A DNA stretch of 35,537 nucleotides from an uncultured Saprospiraceae bacterium (GTDB taxonomy: Bacteria > Bacteroidota > Bacteroidia > Chitinophagales > Saprospiraceae), in the NCBI GenBank assembly GCA_937941095.1, contig CALDYJ010000139.1, positions 1 through 35,537 of the forward strand, given 5' to 3'. The position numbers and the translations under genes were made by a program. The stretch's first letter is position 1. Every line of letters starts with the position of its first letter. Positions 27,975 through 35,537 of this stretch are shown in pieces. The notes under the pieces were generated by a model that had not been told where the DNA came from, made no database searches, and worked only from the letters and a program-made list of their open reading frames with translations.

Positions 27975-28026
27975 AAAAAAACTAAGCATGCTAAACCTTC
28001 ATTGGTTTAGCGTGCTTAGTTTTTTT
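27975..28026. terminator. Bidirectional hairpin terminator between the TonB receptor and xerD
   Basis: The arms 27975-27997 and 28004-28026 pair over 23 positions with a 6-nt loop. The single non-Watson-Crick position is a G-U wobble on the plus strand. A-rich and T-rich ends give a U tract both ways. The right arm covers the xerD stop codon and its last codons. Confidence 0.88.
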
Positions 28027-28927
28027 TATTCAAAGGATGAAACCTTAAGACCGTCTCTTTCAGATACGCTCTATCCAAATGAGTATATATCTCTGTAGTA
28101 GTTATTGACTCATGGCCCAACATATCTTGCACCGCTTTTAGGTCTGCTCCTCCTTCTACTAAATGAGTAGCAAAGCTATGCCTAAAAGTATGTGGACTGA
28201 CTACCTTACTTATGCCAGCCATTTTGACGGCTTCTTTGACAATCATGAAAACCATCACTCGACTTAATTTTTTTCCCCTTCGGTTTAGAAACAAAATATT
28301 TTCGTCCGACTCTTCTATTTTGGGAATAAAATTTCTTACACTATCCTTATAAAAAGAGATGTGTTTTAAAGCCTCCTCTCCGATCGGAACCAATCGTTCC
28401 TTATTATTTTTTCCGATCACTTTTACAAAACCTATATCCGCATAGATATTTGTGATCTTTAAATTGATCAATTCGCTTACTCGCAATCCACAAGCATATA
28501 AAGTCTCTAACATGGCTCTGTTTCGAGTGCCATGTCCAGTGCTTAAATCTATAACATCTAAAATTTCTTGGACTTCTTCTACGCTAAGCACGGAAGGGAT
28601 TTTCTTCATCAACCTCGGACTTTCAAGCAACTCCGTAGGATCGGTATCTATGATGTCTTCTAGTAAAAGAAATTTATAAAAAGCCTTAATCCCTGATTTT
28701 ATTCTAGCTTGAGATGTCGCTCCTAAACCTAGCTTATTCAGCCAAACTATAAAAGAAGACAAATCTTTTTCAGTAATGTCCAAAGGTCCTTTTTCTAATT
28801 TGGTAATGTCCAAAAAAGCGAGCAGTTTTTTGACATCTCTTAAGTAGGCATCTACACTGTTTGGAGAAAGTGATCGCTCCAGTTGAAGATATGCCCTAAA
28901 TCCGTTTATGGAAGAATTCCAATCGAT
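28016..28927 (-). CDS. xerD: Site-specific tyrosine recombinase XerD/XerC, with a non-canonical start
   Basis: A tyrosine recombinase; XerC and XerD resolve chromosome dimers at dif. Counting from the ATC codon at 28927 it is 303 residues, with the SAM-like N-terminal domain (DWNSSINGFRAYLQLERS). The catalytic set is R149, K173, H246, R249, H272 and Y281, almost the numbering of E. coli XerD. No ATG, GTG or TTG occurs in frame between the upstream TGA and the TTG at 28813, which would remove 38 residues of the N-terminal domain. The true start is therefore unclear: ATC, an upstream non-AUG codon, or a defect. It follows smpB closely (14 bp before 28941). XerD rather than XerC is a tentative choice. 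Confidence 0.88.
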   Translation of the reverse strand: MDWNSSINGFRAYLQLERSLSPNSVDAYLRDVKKLLAFLDITKLEKGPLDITEKDLSSFIVWLNKLGLGATSQARIKSGIKAFYKFLLLEDIIDTDPTELLESPRLMKKIPSVLSVEEVQEILDVIDLSTGHGTRNRAMLETLYACGLRVSELINLKITNIYADIGFVKVIGKNNKERLVPIGEEALKHISFYKDSVRNFIPKIEESDENILFLNRRGKKLSRVMVFMIVKEAVKMAGISKVVSPHTFRHSFATHLVEGGADLKAVQDMLGHESITTTEIYTHLDRAYLKETVLRFHPLNKKN

Positions 28928-28940
28928 GGTAGTAGTTTTA

Positions 28941-29414
28941 TTAAAGTTTAATTTTTTTCAAACGATCCATTTGACGTTTGTTATCACGCTCCTTGATGCT
29001 GTCTCTTTTATCGTAACTCTTCTTTCCTTGTCCAAGTACGATTTCGACTTTAATTAAACCTCTTTCGTTTAGGATGATTTTATAAGGGATGATGGTAAAT
29101 CCTTTTTCTTTTACCTTTTTTTCCCATTTTCTAAGTTCCTGTTTTTTAAGCAACAACTTCCTTAATCTTCTAGTCTCATGATTATTGATGTTGCCGAACT
29201 TAAATTCTGCAATGAATAAATTTTTTATGAACAATTCTCCTTTTCTAAAAAAGCAAAAAGCATCTTTGAGATTGGCATTTCCTAGTCTGATTGATTTAAC
29301 TTCAGTACCAGTAAGCATGATGCCGGCTTCGACAGTTTCTCTAAAATGGAACTCATAAGCCACTTTTTTATTGACGATTTCTATGTCCTTCTTATACTTT
29401 TCTTTCTTTGCCAT
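28941..29414 (-). CDS. smpB: SsrA-binding protein
   Basis: 157 residues; SmpB binds tmRNA and brings it to stalled ribosomes for trans-translation. Family landmarks are VAYEFHFRETVEAGIMLTGTEVKSIR, NLKDAF, and the C-terminal helix QGKKSYDKRDSIKERDNKRQ. Length and the basic tail are normal. A promoter of good quality lies upstream. No tmRNA gene is apparent in the window. It is followed by xerD on the same strand. Confidence 0.97.
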   Translation of the reverse strand: MAKKEKYKKDIEIVNKKVAYEFHFRETVEAGIMLTGTEVKSIRLGNANLKDAFCFFRKGELFIKNLFIAEFKFGNINNHETRRLRKLLLKKQELRKWEKKVKEKGFTIIPYKIILNERGLIKVEIVLGQGKKSYDKRDSIKERDNKRQMDRLKKIKL

Positions 29415-29450
29415 TATTTTAGACCTATTTGATCGCTTTCACAAGAACAG

Positions 29451-29479
29451 CAAATTTAAGGGAATAATTCCGATATCAA
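29451..29479 (-). promoter_or_regulatory. Putative smpB promoter
   Basis: On the minus strand TTG (29479-29477), an 18-nt spacer and TAAATTTG (29458-29451) fit the Bacteroidota pattern well. The leader to the ATG at 29414 would be about 30 nt. This is the best promoter match in the window. Confidence 0.55.
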
Positions 29480-29521
29480 GAAGCAATTTTGAATGGCTTT
29501 TGTAAATATTGATTTCTTAGC

Positions 29522-29836
29522 TTATCGAATGGTCACTGCTGTTCCATAAGCCAGAATTTCAGAAGTACTTTGCATAACCATTGCTGTGGAAAATCTAACA
29601 TTAACAATGGCATCAGCTCCTAAACTTACTGCATCAGCCACCATTCGATCTATGGCTTGCTCTCTTGCTTCTGCCATCAACTCAGTATATGCTGAAATCT
29701 CTCCTCCTACAATGCTTTTAAATACAGCTCCAATATCTCTACCTACATTTCTTGCTCGGACTGTAGAACCTCGTGCTACTCCTAATACTTTTGTAATTTC
29801 TTTACCTGGGATGAAATCTGTGTTTACTATTAACAT
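29522..29836 (-). CDS. YbjQ/UPF0145 family protein
   Basis: 104 residues, cytoplasmic. The whole length matches the YbjQ family, with PGKEITKVLGVARGSTV near the start, then REQAIDRMVADAVSLGADAIVNVRF. The family forms oligomeric rings and is called heavy-metal-binding in some databases, but its function is not established. It is flanked by smpB (107 bp downstream) and a repeat-rich gap upstream. Confidence 0.92.
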   Translation of the reverse strand: MLIVNTDFIPGKEITKVLGVARGSTVRARNVGRDIGAVFKSIVGGEISAYTELMAEAREQAIDRMVADAVSLGADAIVNVRFSTAMVMQSTSEILAYGTAVTIR

Positions 29837-29910
29837 GTTTGATTTTTTTGTAGGATTATTTTGTATTAGAGTGAGGTAAGTAAGTTTTGTTCTTTAAATG
29901 GATACGTGGT

Positions 29911-29931
29911 TGAAAGTTTCTCGGACTTTCA
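29911..29931. repeat. 7-bp hairpin near the intergenic repeat
   Basis: TGAAAGT (29911-29917) and ACTTTCA (29925-29931) are perfect inverted repeats around TTCTCGG. It lies 30 bp from the 33-bp direct repeat and may be part of the same element. Confidence 0.5.
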
Positions 29932-29960
29932 CTATTCACTTTCATGATAAGACAACTTTG

Positions 29961-30064
29961 CCACTGGACCTTCACCAATTCTACGAATTGGATTTCGCCT
30001 CCCGACCCTTCGGGTTCCCTCTCTTGAAGGTCCACTGGACCTTCACCAATTCTACGAATTGGAT
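29961..30064. repeat. 33-bp direct repeat, 71-bp period, overlapping the end of hmgA
   Basis: The same 33 bases occur at 29961-29993 and 30032-30064. Each copy contains the inverted repeat CCAATTC-TAC-GAATTGG. The sequence between is GC-richer than the surroundings, with ACCC-TTC-GGGT and the 8-bp hairpin GAAGGTCC-ACT-GGACCTTC at 30026-30044. The second copy contains the hmgA stop codon at 30052. It looks like 1.5 units of a tandem or dispersed repeat. Confidence 0.85.
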
Positions 30065-31245
30065 CGTTCGGTCCTTTTCTGAGAAACGGGGTCTTCTAAC
30101 CAAGATTTATAGTAATCCTTATCTTCTATTGAATAAGCATGATCTGTCATTTTTAATGGATAGAAAGTATCCACCATAACTGCCAGTTCTCCCGTTTCTT
30201 TTTTACCAATGCTCTTTTCAACAGTCCCAGGATGTGGTCCATGAGGAATTCCTCCAGGGTGCAAGGTAAACATACCCTTCTCTACATGAGAACGACTCAT
30301 AAAATCCCCATCAACATAATAGAGCACTTCATCACTATCAATATTACTATGATTATAAGGCGCTGGAATCGACAATGGATGGTAGTCATACATCCTTGGA
30401 CAAAAAGAACAAATCACAAAATTCTTTCCATCGAAAGTTTGATGGATTGGTGGTGGCATGTGCAACCTACCAGTAATAGGTTCAAAATTGTGAATAGAAA
30501 AAGCATAAGGATAGACATATCCATCCCAACCCACTACATCAAAAGGATGACTCAAATAAGTATAAGGATAAATTTGATCTTGCTTTTTAATGTAAAATTT
30601 GAAAGCTCCTTTTTCATCGTAAGTATTGAGCGTCTCAGGCTTTCGTATGTCTCTTTCACAATATGGAGCATGCTCCATCAATTGGCCAAACTTATTTCGA
30701 TATCTTTTAGGAGTGGTGATTGGCCCTGATGATTCTACAATCATTAACCTGTTGTCTTCATCATCAAATTCAATCTGATAAATGGTTCCTCGAGGTATCA
30801 CTACGTAGTCGCCATAGCTAAACCCAAGATCTCCATACATGGTTTTCATAGTGCCACTACCTTTATGAATAAAAATAACTTCATCAGCATCGGCATTTTT
30901 GAAAAAATAGTCCGTCATGCTCTTACGTGGTGCAGCTACAATAATCTTGCAGTCATTATTTACTAGCAATGGTTTACGACTCTTAAGGTAGTCATCTTCT
31001 GGCTTCACATTAAAACCTTTTAGACTTCTATGCTTCAACTGCTTGTCTTCTATGATGTTAGGAGCTACACTGTAAGGGTCGCCAACTTGTACGATTTGAG
31101 TGGGTGGATTAGCGTGGTATAGTAGAGAATGTAAATCACTAAAGCCTTCGGTAGAGAACAACTGTTCGCTGTATAGTTCTCCATTGGGTTTACGGAATTG
31201 GGTATGTCTTTTAGCCGGGATTTTACCCATTGAATGATAATGCAT
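30052..31245 (-). CDS. hmgA: Homogentisate 1,2-dioxygenase
   Basis: 397 residues, cytoplasmic; opens the ring of homogentisate to maleylacetoacetate in tyrosine and phenylalanine breakdown. The start HYHSMGKIPAKRHTQFR and the motif MPPPIHQTFDGKNFVIC with H268 fit the family. The iron ligands are probably H299 and E306 (PYNHSNIDSDE) and a histidine of HGPHPG (H335 or H337). No other genes of the pathway are nearby. The last 10 or so residues (KRTERSNS) are coded by the repeat element at 30032-30064, so the C-terminus looks altered by it. Activity should not depend on that tail, but this is inference. Confidence 0.94.
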   Translation of the reverse strand: MHYHSMGKIPAKRHTQFRKPNGELYSEQLFSTEGFSDLHSLLYHANPPTQIVQVGDPYSVAPNIIEDKQLKHRSLKGFNVKPEDDYLKSRKPLLVNNDCKIIVAAPRKSMTDYFFKNADADEVIFIHKGSGTMKTMYGDLGFSYGDYVVIPRGTIYQIEFDDEDNRLMIVESSGPITTPKRYRNKFGQLMEHAPYCERDIRKPETLNTYDEKGAFKFYIKKQDQIYPYTYLSHPFDVVGWDGYVYPYAFSIHNFEPITGRLHMPPPIHQTFDGKNFVICSFCPRMYDYHPLSIPAPYNHSNIDSDEVLYYVDGDFMSRSHVEKGMFTLHPGGIPHGPHPGTVEKSIGKKETGELAVMVDTFYPLKMTDHAYSIEDKDYYKSWLEDPVSQKRTERSNS

Positions 31246-31388
31246 AATCCTAAATTAATATGTTTATACTAAGTTAAGGATTTAATGTTTAAAATGTTTA
31301 TCAAATCGAATAAGTAGGATTTAAAGGCAAAAAGTGACATAAATATAAGCAAATGCTGAGCTTTAAACCGAAAGCATTGCTTAAAGCA

Positions 31389-32693
31389 TCATTTTAAATG
31401 GTATAGCAAATATTCCATTTGCAGATCACCTCTTTGACCTGATTTAGATTGCACGAGAAAATAATTTTCATTCATATGAATGACTTCAAAATGTGGATGC
31501 ATCGAAACTTGTAAAACCTCAAAAGAAAATTCATTTTCAACACTCATATTTTTCTTTGAAATGTTTACAAAATCACACTTTGGTTTAAAGTTGCTGTCTC
31601 CATACCAGGTACTGTGCATAAAAATATTTTCGTCCCCTAGGATACGAAAATTGCTTTTTAGCATGCGTTCACTTTTTTCACTATTTACATCTAAGATTGC
31701 CGTTTCTTTCGTGAGCAGATTAAAGCTACCTAAGCTTAGATTTACGATTCGGTCTTCTACATTCATTTTGCCAAATAAAAATCGAACATCGTCGCCTGAT
31801 CTATCTAAATCCAATAACAAAATCTCTTTGCCTTCCATCCCATTTAGCTTTATGACTTCTTCTGTTAAAGTCAAATCTTTGAGCTTTAAAAACCTTAAAT
31901 AAATTTCGGAACTACTACAATCATTTACCGCCAAAAGGGCTTCACCATTTTCAAAATAAAACTCATGAGTAAATTTGGATGCTTTGGAATTAAATTTATC
32001 AAGCAAGGGAGTTTCATAAACAACTTTTGAATCCTTACTATTGGTAAGGCGAATGCTACTTCTTGAGCCGCCTGACCAAGAGATAAGAATATCATTCCAT
32101 TGGTAGAAAGCTGGTTGTTTTTTATCTTCCTTAGACCACAAATGGTCATCCCTACAGTTTACATTTTCCATGCTAACAGTCTTAACATGTTTTCCTTTTG
32201 TCGAATAATAATGCTTATAAATAGCTCTAGAGAAACCGTAGGAATCATTCTTTTTACGTTTAGCAATGGTAAACACGAATTTATTTTCAATCAACTCTAC
32301 ATCAATAAGATCATTTTGCATCTTATGAATTATTAAGGGCTGATTGTCAAATGGGGTATAAAGTAGCTTTCCCTTTTTTCCAATTTCGAGTGAATAGATT
32401 TGATTTATATCATTTATCAATAAAAGATTTTGCGATTGGTATAGTATAGTAGGATTAATCAATTTTTTTACTTTCACTTGATCACTCAATAATGATGCAA
32501 GCTCAATAGTTTTATCCTTGATCTGAATTTTATTTGTACAGCACTTAAAGCCTTGGTCTTTTACATCTTCCATCGCTGTTTCTTCAAAGGGAAAGTTGGG
32601 TGGATTGTTTATGCTGTCAATTTGTGCAACTAAAGAGCTGACTAAAAAACAGAAAGATATTAAAAGGTAAGTACCAAGATATTTATGGTGCAT
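31389..32693 (-). CDS. Secreted protein of unknown function
   Basis: 434 residues with a signal peptide (1-23, ending SSLVAQ). The mature protein is rich in beta strands with repeats of roughly 45-60 residues (LLINDINQIYSLEIGKKGKLL, LLLDLDRSGDDVRFLFGKMN), which would suit a beta-propeller. No motif or family is recognised. There are no transmembrane helices beyond the signal. It lies between hmgA and the esterase genes on the same strand, 45 bp after the first esterase stop. Confidence 0.75.
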   Translation of the reverse strand: MHHKYLGTYLLISFCFLVSSLVAQIDSINNPPNFPFEETAMEDVKDQGFKCCTNKIQIKDKTIELASLLSDQVKVKKLINPTILYQSQNLLLINDINQIYSLEIGKKGKLLYTPFDNQPLIIHKMQNDLIDVELIENKFVFTIAKRKKNDSYGFSRAIYKHYYSTKGKHVKTVSMENVNCRDDHLWSKEDKKQPAFYQWNDILISWSGGSRSSIRLTNSKDSKVVYETPLLDKFNSKASKFTHEFYFENGEALLAVNDCSSSEIYLRFLKLKDLTLTEEVIKLNGMEGKEILLLDLDRSGDDVRFLFGKMNVEDRIVNLSLGSFNLLTKETAILDVNSEKSERMLKSNFRILGDENIFMHSTWYGDSNFKPKCDFVNISKKNMSVENEFSFEVLQVSMHPHFEVIHMNENYFLVQSKSGQRGDLQMEYLLYHLK

Positions 32694-32738
32694 AAGCTTA
32701 AATTAGTGTATAGACAGTAAGGTAAACATTATATGCTT

Positions 32739-34079
32739 TCAGAGTTGAATAGCATCATTTATATTTTGAAAATGTATAAATACATCCCAAAATTCTGCTT
32801 CAATTTCCAAATAATAATCCGAAGCTGTCCCATTATAAGTAGCACCGATGTTGATCATGTTCAAGCCTTCATCAAAAGCGCTTTCCCAAGCTTCATCTTT
32901 AATCAAATCATCTGTTGCTACTAAAAAAGCTGGCTCCTGGGTAGCATAAAAAAACGAATTAATTGTATTTGGTTCAAGCGCTGAGGTGATACTATTTCTT
33001 CTCAGCGTTGACAAAGGAGTACCAGGTTGATAAAAGGCAGTAAAGGCTCCCTTTGCAAAAGAAAAACCAAGCGACCTATAAGCCTCTCCTAATTGTCGAC
33101 TTAAATTTGTTCCTAAAGAACCCTGTGGTCCAAAACTTGAGATTCTTCCGACATGATAATTGTGTTGCCACATAATCATCTTTTCATACTCAAAAAATTC
33201 TTCCAAATACCATAAGGCATTTTCAGCCATGAAAGGATCTCTTGAATAAGGCAAAACGTCTGGATGAAAATTGCTCCACTCTTGTTCAAAAGCTTGTTTG
33301 CAAAGTTCAAGTAATCTTCTCGTCATTAAATATTCTTGAGTAGAAGTCTTGCTAATGAGGTTTTCCTTTTCCCCTTCAAACAATAAGATAAACTCCTCCA
33401 AGTCCTCAAGCTTATTCATGTATTCACTTAGTTTTATCTCTGAAGCCCCATTAGCAGAGACTGATAAAAGAAAAGCTAATATTTCTGAAGCTTCATCGGC
33501 TAAACTTGGACTATTATCATTTAAGTATTGATTGACCAAAAGTGGATGGTAAGTATTGAATTTGCAATCAACACCAACGTAATGTAGTTTTTCATTTTCT
33601 GCTTTGCCTTCATTGTAATCACACATCCATAATAATAGTGCTAAGACCTCTTCGGTTTTCCAAGTCCAAAAAAGCATCTTTTCTGTCATCAATGCCCGTA
33701 AGGATGTTTTATCGCTGGCTAAGATTGCTTCATTGATGTAAATGGATTCTCCAAAATCAGCCTCAATGGCAAATATTCTAAAGCCATGTTTCTCAACCAT
33801 GTATTTAAAAATCCTGTGCTTAGCTTCAAAAAAATCTGTAGAACCGTGAGTCCCTTCCCCAAGTCCTACGATTTGCTTATCCTTCCAGGCATCAAAGAAA
33901 ATCAAAGATTCATCAGTCCAGTCCAATGGCGAAACCGCTAAAGGTTCAAGATGATCTATGACGGTTTGGGACATGTCATCAATGACAGGATTCATAGTAT
34001 CCGGCATTAATGAATCATCGCTTTCGCATTGAAAGAAAAACAAAGAAAGAAAACTTAAATAAATGATACGATTCATCAT
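32739..34079 (-). CDS. Erythromycin-esterase-family lipoprotein
   Basis: 446 residues. A signal sequence ends in the lipobox FFFQC (C18), so a lipoprotein is likely. The family signature GLGEGTHG places E75 and H78 at the positions of the catalytic Glu and His of EreB. AIEADFGESIY (E106, E111) and WQHNYHVGRISS follow. The fold is shared by EreA/EreB and by many housekeeping esterases of unknown substrate, so macrolide resistance should not be assumed. It is a tandem paralogue of the gene at 34112, with a 32-bp gap. In many Bacteroidota such proteins are exported and uncharacterised. Confidence 0.9.
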   Translation of the reverse strand: MMNRIIYLSFLSLFFFQCESDDSLMPDTMNPVIDDMSQTVIDHLEPLAVSPLDWTDESLIFFDAWKDKQIVGLGEGTHGSTDFFEAKHRIFKYMVEKHGFRIFAIEADFGESIYINEAILASDKTSLRALMTEKMLFWTWKTEEVLALLLWMCDYNEGKAENEKLHYVGVDCKFNTYHPLLVNQYLNDNSPSLADEASEILAFLLSVSANGASEIKLSEYMNKLEDLEEFILLFEGEKENLISKTSTQEYLMTRRLLELCKQAFEQEWSNFHPDVLPYSRDPFMAENALWYLEEFFEYEKMIMWQHNYHVGRISSFGPQGSLGTNLSRQLGEAYRSLGFSFAKGAFTAFYQPGTPLSTLRRNSITSALEPNTINSFFYATQEPAFLVATDDLIKDEAWESAFDEGLNMINIGATYNGTASDYYLEIEAEFWDVFIHFQNINDAIQL

Positions 34080-34111
34080 AATGTTGCATTACAAATCAAT
34101 ATTGCAAATTT

Positions 34112-35458
34112 CTATTGCAACACATCTGCATGACGTGTTTCTTGAAAATGGATAAAGACATCCCAATAATTTTGATAGATTGGATAATAATAATCAGTTG
34201 GAGAGCCATTATAGACTGCACCAAAATTTAACATGTCTATCCCATCTATTAATTTGTTTGACCAATTATCACTTTTTAACATGTCTTCAGTTTTAATGGC
34301 AAAGGCAGGTTCTTCAGTTTCAAAAAAATAAAAATTGAGACTTTGAGCTTTGGGATTTTGTGTTATGGATAAAGATTTTAATCCCAGGTAATTCCCACCA
34401 GCAAGTTCGATGGCATTGAAACCTCCTTGGGCAAAACTAAAGCCGATGACCTTATAAGAATCCCCCAAAGCGAGATGCATGTTATGGCCCATAGAACCTC
34501 CTGGCCCATAGGTTTCTACTTTACCTACATGATAATTATGTTGCCACATAAGCATCTTCGATGCTGGAAAATACTCATCCATATACCAAAGAGCATTCTT
34601 TGCCATATATGGATCTCTATTGTTTTCAATTTCTTCTGTGTTGACATATGAATATTCTAATTCAAAGGTTTGTTTGCAAACTTCTAACAATCTCTTTGCT
34701 AAAATATATTCATGATAAGAACTCAATTCGATAAGTTCATCTCTCTTTGCCCTTAAAGAAATTAGAAGTTCAGTTAATTGCTCTTGCCTCTCATCGTAGG
34801 AAGCCCTATCTAAATCATCATAGCCTTCAGCCGTCCCCGTTTGAAGAAAACTCAATACATCACCCGCTTCATCAATTAGTTCTTTTGAATACTTTTCAAA
34901 ATATTTATAGAGGTGTAGAGGATTATAGGTATTTAACTGACAGTCTACTCCAACATAATGAACCTTTTCTTCTTCTGCCTTTCCTTCGTTGTATTCACAC
35001 ATCCAAATGATCATATCGAATACTTCTTCTGTTTTCCAAGTCCAGAAATGCATTTTATCTTTCATCAAGTCTCTGATTGCAGATTTATCACTAGCCAAAA
35101 CGGCTTCATTGATGTATATAGATTCTCCAAAATCTGCTTCAATCCCAAACACTTTATAGCCATGATTTTCTACCATGTACCTCATGATTCTGTCTTTGGC
35201 TTGGAAAAATTCTTTGGTTCCATGTGTTGATTCACCTAAGCCTAAAATTTTGAGTTCTCCATATTCGTCCAGCCAGGACAATTCCTCATCTGTCCAATCA
35301 ATTGGATTTACGCCTAATGGATCGAAGTGGTCGATTACATGTTGTGAAAGTGCGCCGATAACATTCTCTGACTCTATTTCATTCTGGTTCAGATCTTCTC
35401 TTATATCATCATCATTTACTAAGACCGGATTTTGTATATTCGTAAGGATGGTTCTAAT
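34112..35458 (-). CDS. Second erythromycin-esterase-family protein, 5' end abnormal
   Basis: The core matches its downstream paralogue: GLGESTHGTKEFF, AIEADFGESIYINE-like GIEADFGESIYINE, and WQHNYHVGKVET. The frame is open from an in-frame TGA at 35470-35468. Residues upstream of the TTG at 35281 still align with the paralogue (SQHVIDHFDPLGVNPIDWTDEE against SQTVIDHLEPLAVSPLDWTDE), so the gene begins further up. No ATG, GTG or TTG exists there; the coordinate given uses an ATT at 35458 only as a marker. No lipobox or signal sequence is found in any frame. It may be a pseudogene at its 5' end, or start at a rare codon. Confidence 0.78.
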   Translation of the reverse strand: MRTILTNIQNPVLVNDDDIREDLNQNEIESENVIGALSQHVIDHFDPLGVNPIDWTDEELSWLDEYGELKILGLGESTHGTKEFFQAKDRIMRYMVENHGYKVFGIEADFGESIYINEAVLASDKSAIRDLMKDKMHFWTWKTEEVFDMIIWMCEYNEGKAEEEKVHYVGVDCQLNTYNPLHLYKYFEKYSKELIDEAGDVLSFLQTGTAEGYDDLDRASYDERQEQLTELLISLRAKRDELIELSSYHEYILAKRLLEVCKQTFELEYSYVNTEEIENNRDPYMAKNALWYMDEYFPASKMLMWQHNYHVGKVETYGPGGSMGHNMHLALGDSYKVIGFSFAQGGFNAIELAGGNYLGLKSLSITQNPKAQSLNFYFFETEEPAFAIKTEDMLKSDNWSNKLIDGIDMLNFGAVYNGSPTDYYYPIYQNYWDVFIHFQETRHADVLQ

Positions 35459-35537
35459 TAACCGATATCAGTTCTTTAGATATGAAAATATTAGTCTGAT
35501 CTGTTTATTCAATGATATTATTCTTTCGTGTCATTTG

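Noticed and set aside
29961..30064. CRISPR array
   Set aside because: Only two copies, with a 38-bp spacer, internal hairpins and overlap with the end of a coding gene; no cas genes nearby.
30232..30729. 165-codon plus frame
   Set aside because: It is the antisense shadow of hmgA, whose conserved motifs lie on the minus strand.
32739..35458. Macrolide resistance genes
   Set aside because: The erythromycin-esterase fold is broad and most members have no known link to resistance; there is no mobile context.

Overview
The window is about 35.5 kb of AT-rich DNA from a member of the Bacteroidota. The evidence is the Bacteroidota-type Bat/MoxR operon, a TonB-dependent receptor with a carboxypeptidase-like N-terminal domain, a LytS/LytTR pair with a lipoprotein-like sensor, Bacteroidota-style TAnnTTTG -7 promoter elements, and a very large secreted protein built from HYR-like modules. 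That last protein suggests a Saprospiria- or Chitinophagia-like lineage, but the genus cannot be read from the sequence. I see no tRNA, rRNA, CRISPR array, insertion sequence or prophage.

Layout. (1) 1-3947, minus: the N-terminal 1315 residues of a giant secreted modular protein that runs off the left edge, followed by about 460 bp without a convincing gene. (2) 4408-6142, minus: gltX and a small conserved-looking protein. (3) 6316-10170, plus: a polysaccharide deacetylase, then a UvrD-type helicase fused to a Cas4/AddB-like Fe-S nuclease; a perfect 22-bp hairpin lies between them and overlaps the helicase promoter. (4) 10188-19157, minus: the Bat operon, in transcript order moxR, a secreted DUF3298-like protein, a DUF58 protein, a membrane-anchored BatD/DUF4381-like protein, batA, batB, batC (TPR), a short BatD-like protein and full-length batD. 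The genes are tightly packed, with TAATG overlaps. (5) 19438-23011: a secreted protein of unknown function (plus) converges on a minus-strand cluster of an Ig-like lipoprotein, lptB and two small exported proteins. (6) 23050-27972: a LytTR response regulator and LytS-like kinase, divergent from a TonB-dependent receptor. (7) 28016-29836, minus: xerD, smpB and a YbjQ-family gene. (8) 30052-35458, minus: homogentisate 1,2-dioxygenase, a secreted protein of unknown function, and two tandem erythromycin-esterase-family genes.

Most interesting points. Eight or more modules of the giant protein share a W-[LI]-x3/4-GG...D-x-C insertion, and alternating long and short modules suggest a block duplication. 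Two genes, xerD and the second esterase, have clearly coding 5' sequence with no ATG, GTG or TTG start. The Bat operon carries a free-standing duplicate of the BatD N-terminal region and an inserted DUF3298-like gene. A hairpin-rich 71-bp-period repeat overlaps the end of the homogentisate dioxygenase gene. No single wholly new system is obvious; the start-codon anomalies, the modular protein and the modified Bat operon are the best leads.
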